From Bacillota bacterium (GTDB lineage Bacteria; Bacillota; Clostridia; Lachnospirales; Lachnospiraceae): 64,000 nt of DNA. The notes under the pieces were generated by a model. That model was not told where the DNA came from, ran no database searches, and worked only from the letters and a program-made list of their open reading frames with translations. Positions 8,674 to 16,935 of this stretch are shown here, one piece after another; positions within the stretch are counted from its first letter, which is position 1, and each line of letters begins with the position of its first letter. The position numbers and the translations under genes were made by a program. Where the stretch lies: NCBI GenBank assembly GCA_023399055.1, contig JAEWQV010000027.1, positions 1-64,000 of the forward strand, written 5' to 3'.

Positions 8674-9360
8674 ATGGGTGCAATAACAAATGATTGGTCA
8701 CAAGCATTGGAGAGTGAATTTAAGCAAAGCTATTATTCGCAACTCTATCAATTTATAAAACAAGAATATAGTACGACTACTATCTATCCAAATGCAGAGG
8801 ATATTTTTAATGCTTTTCATTTTACGCCTCTAAGTCAGGTTAAAGTAGTGATACTAGGACAAGACCCCTATCATAATGAAGGACAAGCTCATGGACTTTG
8901 CTTTTCCGTAAAACCCAATGTGGATATTCCACCTTCGTTAGTAAATATTTATCAGGAATTAAAAACAGACTTAGGTTGCTATATTCCGGACAATGGATAT
9001 CTGGAAAAATGGGCGAAGCAAGGTGTCCTCTTATTAAATACTGTAATGACGGTAAGAGCACATCAGGCTAATTCACATCAAGGTAAAGGTTGGGAGCGTT
9101 TTACGGATGCGGTAATACAGGCTGTGAATGCGCAGGATCGACCAGTCGTATTTCTTCTTTGGGGCAAACCAGCTCAAACGAAAAAATCAATGCTCACTAA
9201 TCCAAAGCATCTTATTTTGGAAGCTCCTCATCCGAGTCCCTTATCCGCATATCGAGGTTTCTTTGGCAGCAGGCATTTTAGTCAAACAAATGAATTTTTA
9301 AGCAAACAATCAATTGTGCCAATTGATTGGCAGATTGAACATATATTTAAAAACAAGTAA
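8674..9360 (+). CDS. ung: Uracil-DNA glycosylase
   Basis: Ung cuts uracil bases from DNA and starts base excision repair. The 228-residue protein is a normal family 1 enzyme: water-activating motif GQDPYH with its catalytic Asp near residue 65, AHGLCFSV lining the uracil pocket, LLLNTVMTV, WGKPAQ, and the DNA-intercalating loop HPSPLSAYRGF near the C-terminus. A strong AAGGAGGT ribosome site precedes the ATG. It sits between two strong hairpin terminators, so it is probably monocistronic. Since the hisF terminator overlaps its leader, transcription must come from read-through or from a promoter inside the region before 8622. Confidence 0.97.
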   Translation: MGAITNDWSQALESEFKQSYYSQLYQFIKQEYSTTTIYPNAEDIFNAFHFTPLSQVKVVILGQDPYHNEGQAHGLCFSVKPNVDIPPSLVNIYQELKTDLGCYIPDNGYLEKWAKQGVLLLNTVMTVRAHQANSHQGKGWERFTDAVIQAVNAQDRPVVFLLWGKPAQTKKSMLTNPKHLILEAPHPSPLSAYRGFFGSRHFSQTNEFLSKQSIVPIDWQIEHIFKNK

Positions 9361-9372
9361 TTAAGTATAAAC

Positions 9373-9412
9373 AGGGTAGTGTAATATTCGATGGATATTA
9401 CACTACCCTTGT
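9373..9412 (+). terminator. Hairpin terminator after ung
   Basis: A perfect 15-bp stem (9373-9387 with 9395-9409) with a 7-nt loop is followed by TGTTTAG. The T-run is short but the stem is long and stable. Confidence 0.75.
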
Positions 9413-9617
9413 TTAGTACTAAAGGAAATAATTGTTTTTGTTGGTTTCTTTTTAAAAATTTAAAAGTAAATTAATGTGATTTTTGATGTTTATGTAAGAG
9501 GGGATTTTCAAATATTTTTAGTTGCCATAAATTAAAATCTTAAGAATGTTATTTTGTAAAGTAGAGATAATACTATAACAAAGCATTTTCCTAAATTGCA
9601 TTTTGGAGGTTTTTAAG

Positions 9618-11108
9618 ATGAAACATGAAAAAGGTTTATCTGCCTGGCAACTCACAATGATGGCGTTAGGTTCTGTTATCGGAGGTTCCTTTTTTCTTGG
9701 ATCTGGTGTCGCGATACAAGCAGCTGGACCTTCTATTGTAATATCATTTATATTAGGTGGACTACTGGTTTATTTTATATTATATGCACTATCTGAAATG
9801 ACAGTGGCAAACCCGAATTCAGGTTCATTTTATTCTTTTACAGCAAAGGTATTTGGACCAGGTGCAGGATTTGTGGTTGGATGGGTTTACTGGACAGGAA
9901 TGGTACTTGCCATGTCAAGTGAAGCAACTGCGGCATCAATTTTAGTTAGAGAATGGTACCCGAATATATCAATTCCTATATTGGGGAGCGCAATTATAAT
10001 TGTTGTAACCTTAGTAAATCTCCTCGGTGCCAGTAAGTTAAGTAAATTAGAAAGCAGCCTTGCAATTGTTAAGGTATTTGCAGTAGTAGCATTTATCGTA
10101 ATAGCCCTATTATTAATTGTAGGGCTCATTGGTGGAAGAGGAGCCTTAGGTGCTGGTGAATTAAGAAATGAGTCCTTTATGCCGGGAGGAATTAAGAGTA
10201 TTGCAGGAAGTATGATGATTGTAATCTTCTCCTATGCTGGCTTTGAAATTATTGGCTTGGCCTCTTCAGAAGCAAAGGACCCGCATAAAACGATACCACG
10301 GTCAATTTTATTTACTGTGGTGAGCCTTGTGGGTCTCTATATTTTGTCCATGATAGTTTTACTACCTTTAATACCAACAGCCGAACTTTCTGAGGAAGTA
10401 AGCCCAATGGTTGCAGCCCTAAGTAGATGGGGGATGGGTTGGGCTGGAGCAGTAATAAACTTTATTTTGGTAACGGCAATTTTATCTACTATGCTAGCTT
10501 CGATGTTTGGTCTTGGACGAATGATGCGTTCTATGGCAGATGAAAAACAGGCTCCTCTATGGTTACAGGATAGAAAGGATGTTCCTTACAAGGGAATTTT
10601 ATTTTCTGGTTTTTGCATGTTAATTGGATTAGGAGCAGGGCTATTCTTTCCTAGAGTATATTTGTTTTTAATAAGCTCCGGCGGTTTTGCCACCTTATTA
10701 ACCTATGGTGCAATAATGGCTACGCACATTAAATTTCGTAAATGTAACGGATGTCCTCCAAATGGAAAGTGTCAAATGCCCGGATTTCCATATACCTCTT
10801 GGATTGCATTAATTAGTATCATTGCAATTATCGGTAGTATGCCATTTATTGCTGGACAAACTGCAGGATTGTTAGCAGGGATAGGAATGGCAGTGCTTTA
10901 TGCCCTGATATATCTCGTTATGAAGGCTACAGGAAAGGTGAAGGAAGAAAGAACTGAGGATAATATGAAGCCTGGTAATTATAGATCCAGCTTTGCTCAG
11001 GAATTTTCAAAAGAGCTTTCAGAAGATGATTCCATAAAGAAGACAAAGGATACTATGACCTCTTCCTGTGATTGTAAAAATAGTAGCAAGGATAAAGATG
11101 AAAAATAA
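9618..11108 (+). CDS. APC-family amino acid permease with cysteine-rich loop
   Basis: This 496-residue protein is an amino acid/polyamine permease of the APC superfamily, moving an amino acid across the membrane, probably by proton symport. The signature GSVIGGSFFLGSG at residues ~19-31 lies in broken helix 1. About twelve hydrophobic segments follow, with the conserved SYAGFEIIG in helix 6. The start is the ATG at 9618, 8 nt after GGAGG; a TTG upstream overlaps that site. A Cys cluster, RKCNGCPPNGKC, lies in the loop after helix 10 (about residues 376-387). The C-terminal tail is polar with a further CDC. The Cys cluster could bind metal or respond to redox state, which is inference. The gene is monocistronic with a terminator at 11205. 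Confidence 0.88.
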   Translation: MKHEKGLSAWQLTMMALGSVIGGSFFLGSGVAIQAAGPSIVISFILGGLLVYFILYALSEMTVANPNSGSFYSFTAKVFGPGAGFVVGWVYWTGMVLAMSSEATAASILVREWYPNISIPILGSAIIIVVTLVNLLGASKLSKLESSLAIVKVFAVVAFIVIALLLIVGLIGGRGALGAGELRNESFMPGGIKSIAGSMMIVIFSYAGFEIIGLASSEAKDPHKTIPRSILFTVVSLVGLYILSMIVLLPLIPTAELSEEVSPMVAALSRWGMGWAGAVINFILVTAILSTMLASMFGLGRMMRSMADEKQAPLWLQDRKDVPYKGILFSGFCMLIGLGAGLFFPRVYLFLISSGGFATLLTYGAIMATHIKFRKCNGCPPNGKCQMPGFPYTSWIALISIIAIIGSMPFIAGQTAGLLAGIGMAVLYALIYLVMKATGKVKEERTEDNMKPGNYRSSFAQEFSKELSEDDSIKKTKDTMTSSCDCKNSSKDKDEK

Positions 11109-11172
11109 TTAAACACTTTTTATAACGAGAGTTTATATTGGGATTTCACTTTACCAACGCATTAACAAAGAG

Positions 11173-11202
11173 GAAACGACAAGTTAATTCACTTGTCATG
11201 AA
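11173..11202 (+). repeat. Dispersed 30-nt hairpin repeat, copy 1
   Basis: This copy matches 27 of 30 bases of the copy at 25062-25091 read in the opposite direction. It has an inner inverted repeat GACAAGT/ACTTGTC. It lies just before the bidirectional terminator between the permease and the activase gene. Confidence 0.6.
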
Positions 11203-11204
11203 CA

Positions 11205-11249
11205 AAAAGAGACATATCCACTATAAATTGGTGGCAATATGTCTCTTTT
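11205..11249. terminator. Bidirectional terminator between convergent genes
   Basis: A perfect 13-bp stem (AAAAGAGACATAT at 11205-11217 with its complement at 11237-11249) has A-rich and T-rich arms. It can therefore work for the permease on the plus strand and for the activase gene on the minus strand. Confidence 0.85.
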
Positions 11250-11283
11250 AGGTGAAGCAAAATCATTGTTCGATTACTTTATT

Positions 11284-14200
11284 TTACCCCTGATTTGTCT
11301 TATCAAGATTTTTTACTGCAGTTGCAAGCATTAATTTAATTCGATTGAGCTGATTAACTTCACTTGCACCAGGATCATAGTCAACAGCAACAATATTTGC
11401 TTCTGGATGCTGTCTTCTAAGCTCCTTAATTACTCCTTTACCAACAATATGATTTGGTAAACATGCAAACGGCTGTGCACATACAATATTCTTAACATCG
11501 GAATGAATTAATTCTAACATTTCACCAGTTAAAAACCACCCTTCACCGGTCTGATTACCAATGGATACAACAGGATCAGCATAATCAGCAAGCTTTTTAA
11601 TAGGAACCGGAGGAGTAAAGCGTTTACTCTTTGCTAATTCTCTCTTTGCAGGTGCTCTTAACTGTTCAAGTGCCCAGATGGTAAGATTACCAATGTGTTT
11701 TGTCATTTTCTTTTTACCAAGGTATCTAACTTTGAAGTTATTATTATAAGCAGAATATAGGAAGAAATCGAGCAGATCCGGTACAACTGCTTCTGCGCCT
11801 TCCGCTTCTAATAACTCTACAAGATAGTTGTTAGCAGAGGGTAGGAATTTAACAAGGATTTCTCCAACAATACCGACACGAGGTTTTACTAAGCCTTCAT
11901 GAAGTTCTAAGGTATCAAATTCATGAATCATCTGTCGTAAGTTTTTCTTATATTCACTCCATTTTCCACCGTTTACAAGACTCTGAATACATTTATCACG
12001 CCATTTTGCATGAAGTTCATTGGCGGAACCAGGTATCTTCTCGTAAGGACGGGTGCGGTAGAGTACGCGCATAAATACGTCACCATATACAATGGCTTGC
12101 ATTGCTCCTATTAATAATTTAGGAGTTATTTTGAGGCCTGGGTTTTTCTCTAATCCTGAAGCACTTAAAGAGATTACAGGAATTTGAGGCATTCCAGCCT
12201 TTTCAAAGGCTCTACGAATAAAACCAATGTAATTGGTAGCACGACATCCGCCACCGGTTTGAGTAATCATGACCGCCACTTTGTTCAAATCATATTTACC
12301 GGATAATAAAGCATCCATAATCTGACCAACTACCATTAAGGAAGGGAAGCAGGCATCATTATTCACATATTGCAAACCAACATCAACTGCTTTGCGATTA
12401 TCATTTGGTAACACCACCACGTTGTAGCCACCGGCTTTAAGTGCTGGTTCCAACAAGTCAAAGTGGATGGGTGACATTTGTGGAGCAAGAATTGTGTAAT
12501 TTTCTTTCATCTCTTCCGTAAATATTACTCTATGATGGGCTGAAGAGGAGAGCTGGCATTCCACATGTTTATTCTCACGGTCTCTTATTGCAGACAAGAG
12601 AGAACGAATACGAATTCTTGCAGCACCTAGGTTATTTACTTCGTCAATCTTTAATACAGTATATATTTTACCTGACTTCGTAAGAATATCATTTACTTGG
12701 TCGGTAGTTACGGCATCAAGTCCACAGCCAAAGGAATTTAACTGTATAAGTTCAAGGTTAGGCTGTGTCCGTACATAGGAAGCAGCAGCATAGAGTCTGG
12801 AATGATACATCCATTGATCAATAACTATGGTAGGACGATCTACTTCACCTAAGTGAGAGATGGCATCCTCGGTTAAAACTGCTGCACCATAAGTGTTAAT
12901 CAGTTCTGGGATACCATGATGGATCTCAGGATCAACATGGTAGGGACGGCCTGCAAGTACAATTCCTTTCCTTCCGCTTGCTTTTAGATATGCGATGGTC
13001 TCTTCGCCCTTTTTACGCATATCTTCTCTAGCCTTTTCGAGTTCCTTCCAGGCAGCAGAGCAGGCATCTTTTACCTCGTTAACGGTTGAATTGCTCTTAC
13101 CAAACAATTCGATTAAACGGGTTTCCAATATTTCTTCACTTTCAAAGGAAAGGAAAGGATTATCAAATACGATGGAGGAGTCACGTAATTCCTCCATATT
13201 GTTCTTAATATTTTCAGGATAGGAGGTGACAATAGGACAATTATAATGGTTATTTGTGCCACAAACTTCCTTGCGTTCAAATGGTATGCTAGGATAGAAT
13301 ATGTACTTAATATCCTGATTAATCAACCATTTAATATGTCCATGTACGAGTTTTGCTGGATAACATTCTGATTCACTAGGAATGGATTCAATTCCCAGTT
13401 CATAAATCTTACGACTTGAAACAGGGGATAGAACAACACGGTAACCTAATTTCGTAAAAAATGTATGCCAGAAAGGATAGTTTTCATAAATATTTAGTAC
13501 TCTTGGAATACCTACAGTACCATTCTTCGCCTGATCCTCTGCTAAGGCAGGATAGTCAAAATAACGTTGTAATTTATAGTCAAAGAGATTAGGAATATTA
13601 TCAACATTCTTTTCTTTACCCAGACCGCGCTCACAACGATTTCCAGAGATAAACTGTCTGCCACCAGTGAATTTATTGACTGTCAGTACGCAGTTGTTGG
13701 TACAACGTTTACATCTTGCCAGAGTGGTATCGAAAGTCAACTCATTGATTTGATCAATGGTTAGCATCGTAGTTTCTTCATTTTCATAATGGGACCGTGC
13801 TATGAGAGCAGCACCAAAGGCACCCATGATACCAGCAATATCAGGTCTTACAGCAGTACAGCCTGAAACGGTTTCAAAGCTTCTAAGCACTGCATCATTG
13901 TAGAAGGTACCACCCTGTACTACCATTTTTGTACCAAGATCTTTCGGGTTAGTAATCTTAATAACTTTATATAAAGCATTCTTAATAACGGAATAAGCTA
14001 ATCCAGCTGAAATGTCAGCAACGGTAGCGCCTTCCTTCTGTGCCTGTTTTACCTTGGAGTTCATAAATACGGTACAACGGGTACCAAGGTCAATAGGATT
14101 CTTCGCATATAAAGCTACATTTGCAAACTCGGGCACTTCATAATTAAGGGACTTAGCAAAAGTTTCGATAAAGGAACCGCAGCCTGAGGAACAAGCTTCA

Positions 14201-15522
14201 TTTAATAATACATTGTCTACGGTTTTATTTTTTATTTTAATACATTTCATATCCTGACCACCAATGTCCAGGATACAATCTACTTCTGGTTCAAAGAAGG
14301 CAGCAGCATGATAATGAGCAACCGTTTCAACTTCACCCTCATCCAGCATTAAAGCAGCTTTAATTAAAGCTTCGCCATAGCCAGTGGAGCAGGAACGTAC
14401 AATTTTAGCTTTCGCAGGTAATTGTTCGTAGATTTCTTTGATGGAACGTAGTGTTGTCTTAAGCGGACTACCATTGTTATTACTATAGAAGGAATAGAGC
14501 AGAGAACCATCCTCACCTACTAATGCAACCTTTGTGGTGGTGGAACCAGCATCAATTCCTAAATAACAATTTCCCTCGTACTCTTTTAACTCACCTTTTT
14601 TAACTGTATGTACGGAATGTCTTTCGCGAAAAGCTTCATATTCTTCTTCATTTTCAAATAATGGCTGAAGACGATTGACCTCGAAGTTCATTTTAATGCC
14701 CTGCGATAATAACTGGTGCAGGGACTCCAATTCTTTTGTAGAGTCAGCTTTTGCGTTCATTGCAGCTCCTAAAGCCGCAAATAGGTGGGAATGATCCGGT
14801 GCTATGATCTGTTCTTCGGAAAGCGATAGAGTACGTATAAATGCAGTTCTAAGTTCGCTTAAAAAGTGTAAAGGACCTCCAAGAAATGCTACATTTCCAC
14901 GAATTGGCTTCCCGCAGGCAAGGCCACTGATGGTCTGGTTAACAACAGCCTGGAAGATGGAAGCGGACAAGTCCGGTTTCGTAGCGCCTTCATTAATCAG
15001 TGGTTGTATGTCTGATTTAGCAAAAACACCACATCTTGCAGCAATGGGGTAGATTGCCTTGTAATTCTTAGCGTATTCATTTAACCCAGAAGCATCTGTC
15101 TTAAGTAAGCTTGCCATCTGGTCAATAAATGAACCGGTTCCACCAGCGCAGATACCGTTCATTCGCTGTTCTATACCATTTGTAAAATATATGATTTTGG
15201 CATCTTCGCCACCTAACTCAATTGCAACATCAGTCTGTGGTGCAAAATCCTGCAATGAAGTAGATACAGCGACAACCTCTTGAACAAAGGGGATGTCTAG
15301 ATGCTTTGAAATGGTTAGTCCACCTGATCCTGTGATCACTGGTGAGACGGTGATATTTCCTAAGGACTCCTGCGCTTTTCGTATTAAACCAGCTAAGGTT
15401 TCCTGTATATTTGCAAAGTGACGTTCATAGTCAGAGAAAAGTATGTTTCCTCCAGCGTCGATGATCACTATTTTTACTGTCGTTGAACCTATATCGATTC
15501 CTAGTTTTCCATTGTTTATCAT
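11284..15522 (-). CDS. Fused acyl-CoA dehydratase activase (HgdC/BadF-BadG family) with DUF2229
   Basis: This 1412-residue protein joins two ATPase domains of the BadF/BadG/BcrA/BcrD type to a long C-terminal part. The first begins with DIGSTTVKIV (residues ~5-14) and holds CAGGTGSF near 124. The second begins with DAGSTTTKVAL near 323 and holds CSSGCGSF near 444. Between and after these lie possible iron-sulfur or metal sites: RCKRCTNNC near 604, a Cys pair near 760, and GGGCRATN near 1090. The C-terminal half resembles the DUF2229/CoA-activase-related proteins. Known HgdC activators use ATP to inject an electron into 2-hydroxyacyl-CoA dehydratases. The substrate of the fused form is unknown, and no dehydratase subunit genes are nearby. 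Transcribed alone, with a ~190-nt leader. Confidence 0.85.
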   Translation of the reverse strand: MINNGKLGIDIGSTTVKIVIIDAGGNILFSDYERHFANIQETLAGLIRKAQESLGNITVSPVITGSGGLTISKHLDIPFVQEVVAVSTSLQDFAPQTDVAIELGGEDAKIIYFTNGIEQRMNGICAGGTGSFIDQMASLLKTDASGLNEYAKNYKAIYPIAARCGVFAKSDIQPLINEGATKPDLSASIFQAVVNQTISGLACGKPIRGNVAFLGGPLHFLSELRTAFIRTLSLSEEQIIAPDHSHLFAALGAAMNAKADSTKELESLHQLLSQGIKMNFEVNRLQPLFENEEEYEAFRERHSVHTVKKGELKEYEGNCYLGIDAGSTTTKVALVGEDGSLLYSFYSNNNGSPLKTTLRSIKEIYEQLPAKAKIVRSCSTGYGEALIKAALMLDEGEVETVAHYHAAAFFEPEVDCILDIGGQDMKCIKIKNKTVDNVLLNEACSSGCGSFIETFAKSLNYEVPEFANVALYAKNPIDLGTRCTVFMNSKVKQAQKEGATVADISAGLAYSVIKNALYKVIKITNPKDLGTKMVVQGGTFYNDAVLRSFETVSGCTAVRPDIAGIMGAFGAALIARSHYENEETTMLTIDQINELTFDTTLARCKRCTNNCVLTVNKFTGGRQFISGNRCERGLGKEKNVDNIPNLFDYKLQRYFDYPALAEDQAKNGTVGIPRVLNIYENYPFWHTFFTKLGYRVVLSPVSSRKIYELGIESIPSESECYPAKLVHGHIKWLINQDIKYIFYPSIPFERKEVCGTNNHYNCPIVTSYPENIKNNMEELRDSSIVFDNPFLSFESEEILETRLIELFGKSNSTVNEVKDACSAAWKELEKAREDMRKKGEETIAYLKASGRKGIVLAGRPYHVDPEIHHGIPELINTYGAAVLTEDAISHLGEVDRPTIVIDQWMYHSRLYAAASYVRTQPNLELIQLNSFGCGLDAVTTDQVNDILTKSGKIYTVLKIDEVNNLGAARIRIRSLLSAIRDRENKHVECQLSSSAHHRVIFTEEMKENYTILAPQMSPIHFDLLEPALKAGGYNVVVLPNDNRKAVDVGLQYVNNDACFPSLMVVGQIMDALLSGKYDLNKVAVMITQTGGGCRATNYIGFIRRAFEKAGMPQIPVISLSASGLEKNPGLKITPKLLIGAMQAIVYGDVFMRVLYRTRPYEKIPGSANELHAKWRDKCIQSLVNGGKWSEYKKNLRQMIHEFDTLELHEGLVKPRVGIVGEILVKFLPSANNYLVELLEAEGAEAVVPDLLDFFLYSAYNNNFKVRYLGKKKMTKHIGNLTIWALEQLRAPAKRELAKSKRFTPPVPIKKLADYADPVVSIGNQTGEGWFLTGEMLELIHSDVKNIVCAQPFACLPNHIVGKGVIKELRRQHPEANIVAVDYDPGASEVNQLNRIKLMLATAVKNLDKTNQG

Positions 15523-15540
15523 GTATTAATCTCCCTTAAT

Positions 15541-15557
15541 TTCGATTAAAAATCGAA
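15541..15557. promoter_or_regulatory. Palindrome in the leader of the activase gene
   Basis: TTCGATT and AATCGAA form a perfect 7-bp inverted repeat around AAA. It lies 18 nt upstream of the activase start codon (15522) and about 150 nt inside the predicted leader. It could be an operator or a leader hairpin. Confidence 0.4.
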
Positions 15558-15717
15558 GTGTCTAGAAATTAGATGTAACTGTTTTATATGATTACAATTA
15601 CACGGCATCATCCGATGCATATGCCAATCAAAGGAATAAAATGCATTCATTTTGACGCTGAAACATACGAATTCAAAAAGTTTTTTGGAATTCAAAATGT
15701 TGTGAATAACTTTATTA

Positions 15718-15746
15718 ATTATACGCTACATAAATCGGAACTTCAA
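15718..15746 (-). promoter_or_regulatory. Probable promoter of the activase gene
   Basis: On the minus strand TTGAAG (15746-15741) and TATAAT (15723-15718) are 17 bp apart. This predicts a start near 15711 and a leader of about 190 nt before the activase ATG. Confidence 0.6.
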
Positions 15747-16031
15747 CAATTTAATTTTATCTATATTTAAATATGAAGCTTTGGTACAACGAAAAATACC
15801 TTTAATAACTGGAAAATATGGCGTATTGTTATACAAGCTGACGAAGGTTGATCTGTGCTATATCCTAAAATATGCACAGTAACGCTTCTATTCTATATAG
15901 AAATAAGTAGCAAAAGATAGAACTTTATTATAATATGTCGATTCTTGCTTTTTGGAACATTTCCCATAAAAATGAATATATTGTATTGAAAACTTTACCT
16001 TACATAGGGAATTATTTTGGAAGGAGAACAT

Positions 16032-16397
16032 ATGTATTGCATTAGTTATGTCATTCAAAGGGGCGATACTCTATATAGTATCAGCAGAAAATTTCAGGTG
16101 GGAATCAGTGAAATTATGAAAGCCAATCCTCTGGTGGATGTTTATAATCTTACGGTTGATACTATTATATGTGTACCTATCAATACAGAGACCGGTCGTA
16201 GCCACTATAGTGATGTTACTACCTATGAAGTGCAAGAAGGGGATACTCTGAAAAGTATTCTTGAGAAAAGTGGAAATGGAATTGCAGATTTTCTCACATT
16301 AAATGAATTAAGTGGAATTATTTTACAGCCAGGAACATCAGTGAGGCTTGCGTTGTACGAGGGCATTGACAATGATATAAACGGAATGGAGGAATAG
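16032..16397 (+). CDS. Small protein with two LysM domains
   Basis: The ATG at 16032 follows GGAAGGAG and gives 121 residues; a TTG at 16017 overlaps the ribosome site. Two LysM peptidoglycan/chitin-binding domains fill the protein: the first at residues ~4-50 (YVIQRGDTLYSISRKF, then VYNLTVDTIICVP), the second at ~65-112 (YEVQEGDTLKSILEKS, then LQPGTSVRLAL). There is no signal peptide or membrane helix, so it may act inside the cell or forespore, as spore-coat LysM proteins such as SafA do. That spore link is inference. A possible terminator hairpin lies 120 nt downstream, past a promoter. Confidence 0.8.
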   Translation: MYCISYVIQRGDTLYSISRKFQVGISEIMKANPLVDVYNLTVDTIICVPINTETGRSHYSDVTTYEVQEGDTLKSILEKSGNGIADFLTLNELSGIILQPGTSVRLALYEGIDNDINGMEE

Positions 16398-16479
16398 ATA
16401 GTTATACTTTAACAGAATATTATTAAGGTCTGGTTTATTTTAGTCAACATAATTTCAAGGATAACAGGAAATTTGTTAT

Positions 16480-16508
16480 TTGACAAAGATATAAGAAAAA
16501 CATATAAT
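16480..16508 (+). promoter_or_regulatory. Consensus sigma-A promoter
   Basis: TTGACA at 16480-16485 and TATAAT at 16503-16508 are both perfect and are 17 bp apart. The start should fall near 16515, immediately before the hairpin at 16518-16546. Confidence 0.75.
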
Positions 16509-16517
16509 AAGTTTGAA

Positions 16518-16546
16518 AAAGAATACAGTTTTATGCTGTATTCTTT
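16518..16546. terminator. Perfect hairpin at the 5' end of the corA leader
   Basis: AAAGAATACAG pairs with CTGTATTCTTT (11 bp, 7-nt loop). On the plus strand only TTTCG follows, so termination there is uncertain. On the minus strand it is followed by five U residues. It could also cap the 5' end of the transcript from the promoter at 16480. Confidence 0.5.
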
Positions 16547-16574
16547 CGTTAAGTTATAACCATTTTTGAGATTG

Positions 16575-16756
16575 TGATATAATGAAAGCGGAATGAGGTA
16601 TTGCAAGCGTGCTTGCAAATACCGATTGGAGTAACAAGATCATGAACAAGTATTATGTTCATGATATAATGAAAGCGGAATGTGTTTTGTTATCTTGATT
16701 GCAGATACCGATTGGAGCAGCAAGATCATGAACAAGTATTATGTTCATGATATAAT
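16575..16756 (+). repeat. Tandem ~87-bp repeats with extended -10 boxes and palindromes
   Basis: Unit 1 (16575-16661) and unit 2 (16662-16747) start with TGATATAATGAAAGCGG, and a third start follows at 16748. The unit ends are nearly identical (from CCGATTGGAG onward); the middles differ. Each TGATATAAT is an extended -10 box. Ahead of the second and third boxes lies a perfect 10-bp inverted repeat, ATCATGAACA / TGTTCATGAT (16639-16665 and 16725-16751), that overlaps the -10. The variable middle of unit 1 forms a 12-bp hairpin (16597-16623). The array looks like repeated promoter/operator modules for corA. Confidence 0.7.
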
Positions 16757-16935
16757 TATGAAAAGGATGTGGTAAGGATGGAAGCCGGGCCGAGTAGTCA
16801 GAATCAGAACTTAGAGAAGAACAGAATAGCGACTGCTATAAGCAGCAATAACAGCAAGGCTTTGCCGGCGGATTAATCCACCCCTTTGGTCGTGAATGTT
16901 GTTCGTTGCTTATGCGACAGTGGAAAGGAGCATTT

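Larger units (their letters stand above)
15523..16031. other. Intergenic region between divergent genes
   Basis: These ~510 nt separate the activase gene (leftward) from the LysM gene (rightward). They hold a leftward promoter (15718-15746), a 17-nt palindrome next to the activase start (15541-15557), and an imperfect inverted repeat near 15854-15880 (CTGTGC with GCACAG). I saw no riboswitch class that I recognise. A 60-codon open frame at 15588-15770 lacks a ribosome site and is not called. Confidence 0.6.
16398..16935 (+). promoter_or_regulatory. Complex upstream region of corA
   Basis: These 538 nt hold no convincing gene. In order they carry a consensus promoter (16480-16508), a perfect hairpin just after its start site (16518-16546), two tandem ~87-bp units plus a partial third (16575-16756), and a structured-looking stretch (16757-16935) ahead of the corA ribosome site. 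Complementary segments in the last stretch include GCCGG near 16783 with CCGGC near 16865, and CTGCT with AGCAG near 16834-16846. It does not match the M-box magnesium riboswitch as I know it. Confidence 0.55.

Noticed and set aside
15588..15770. 60-residue open frame between activase and LysM genes
   Set aside because: No ribosome site, odd His-rich start, and it overlaps the likely leader and promoter of the activase gene on the other strand.
16778..16876. 32-residue open frame upstream of corA
   Set aside because: The start codon abuts GGTAAGG with no spacing, and the composition follows the structured leader. A leader peptide is possible but unsupported.
16757..16935. M-box magnesium riboswitch ahead of corA
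   Set aside because: Position and neighbour fit, but I cannot find the conserved M-box stems and internal loops. I keep it only as an unnamed structured leader.
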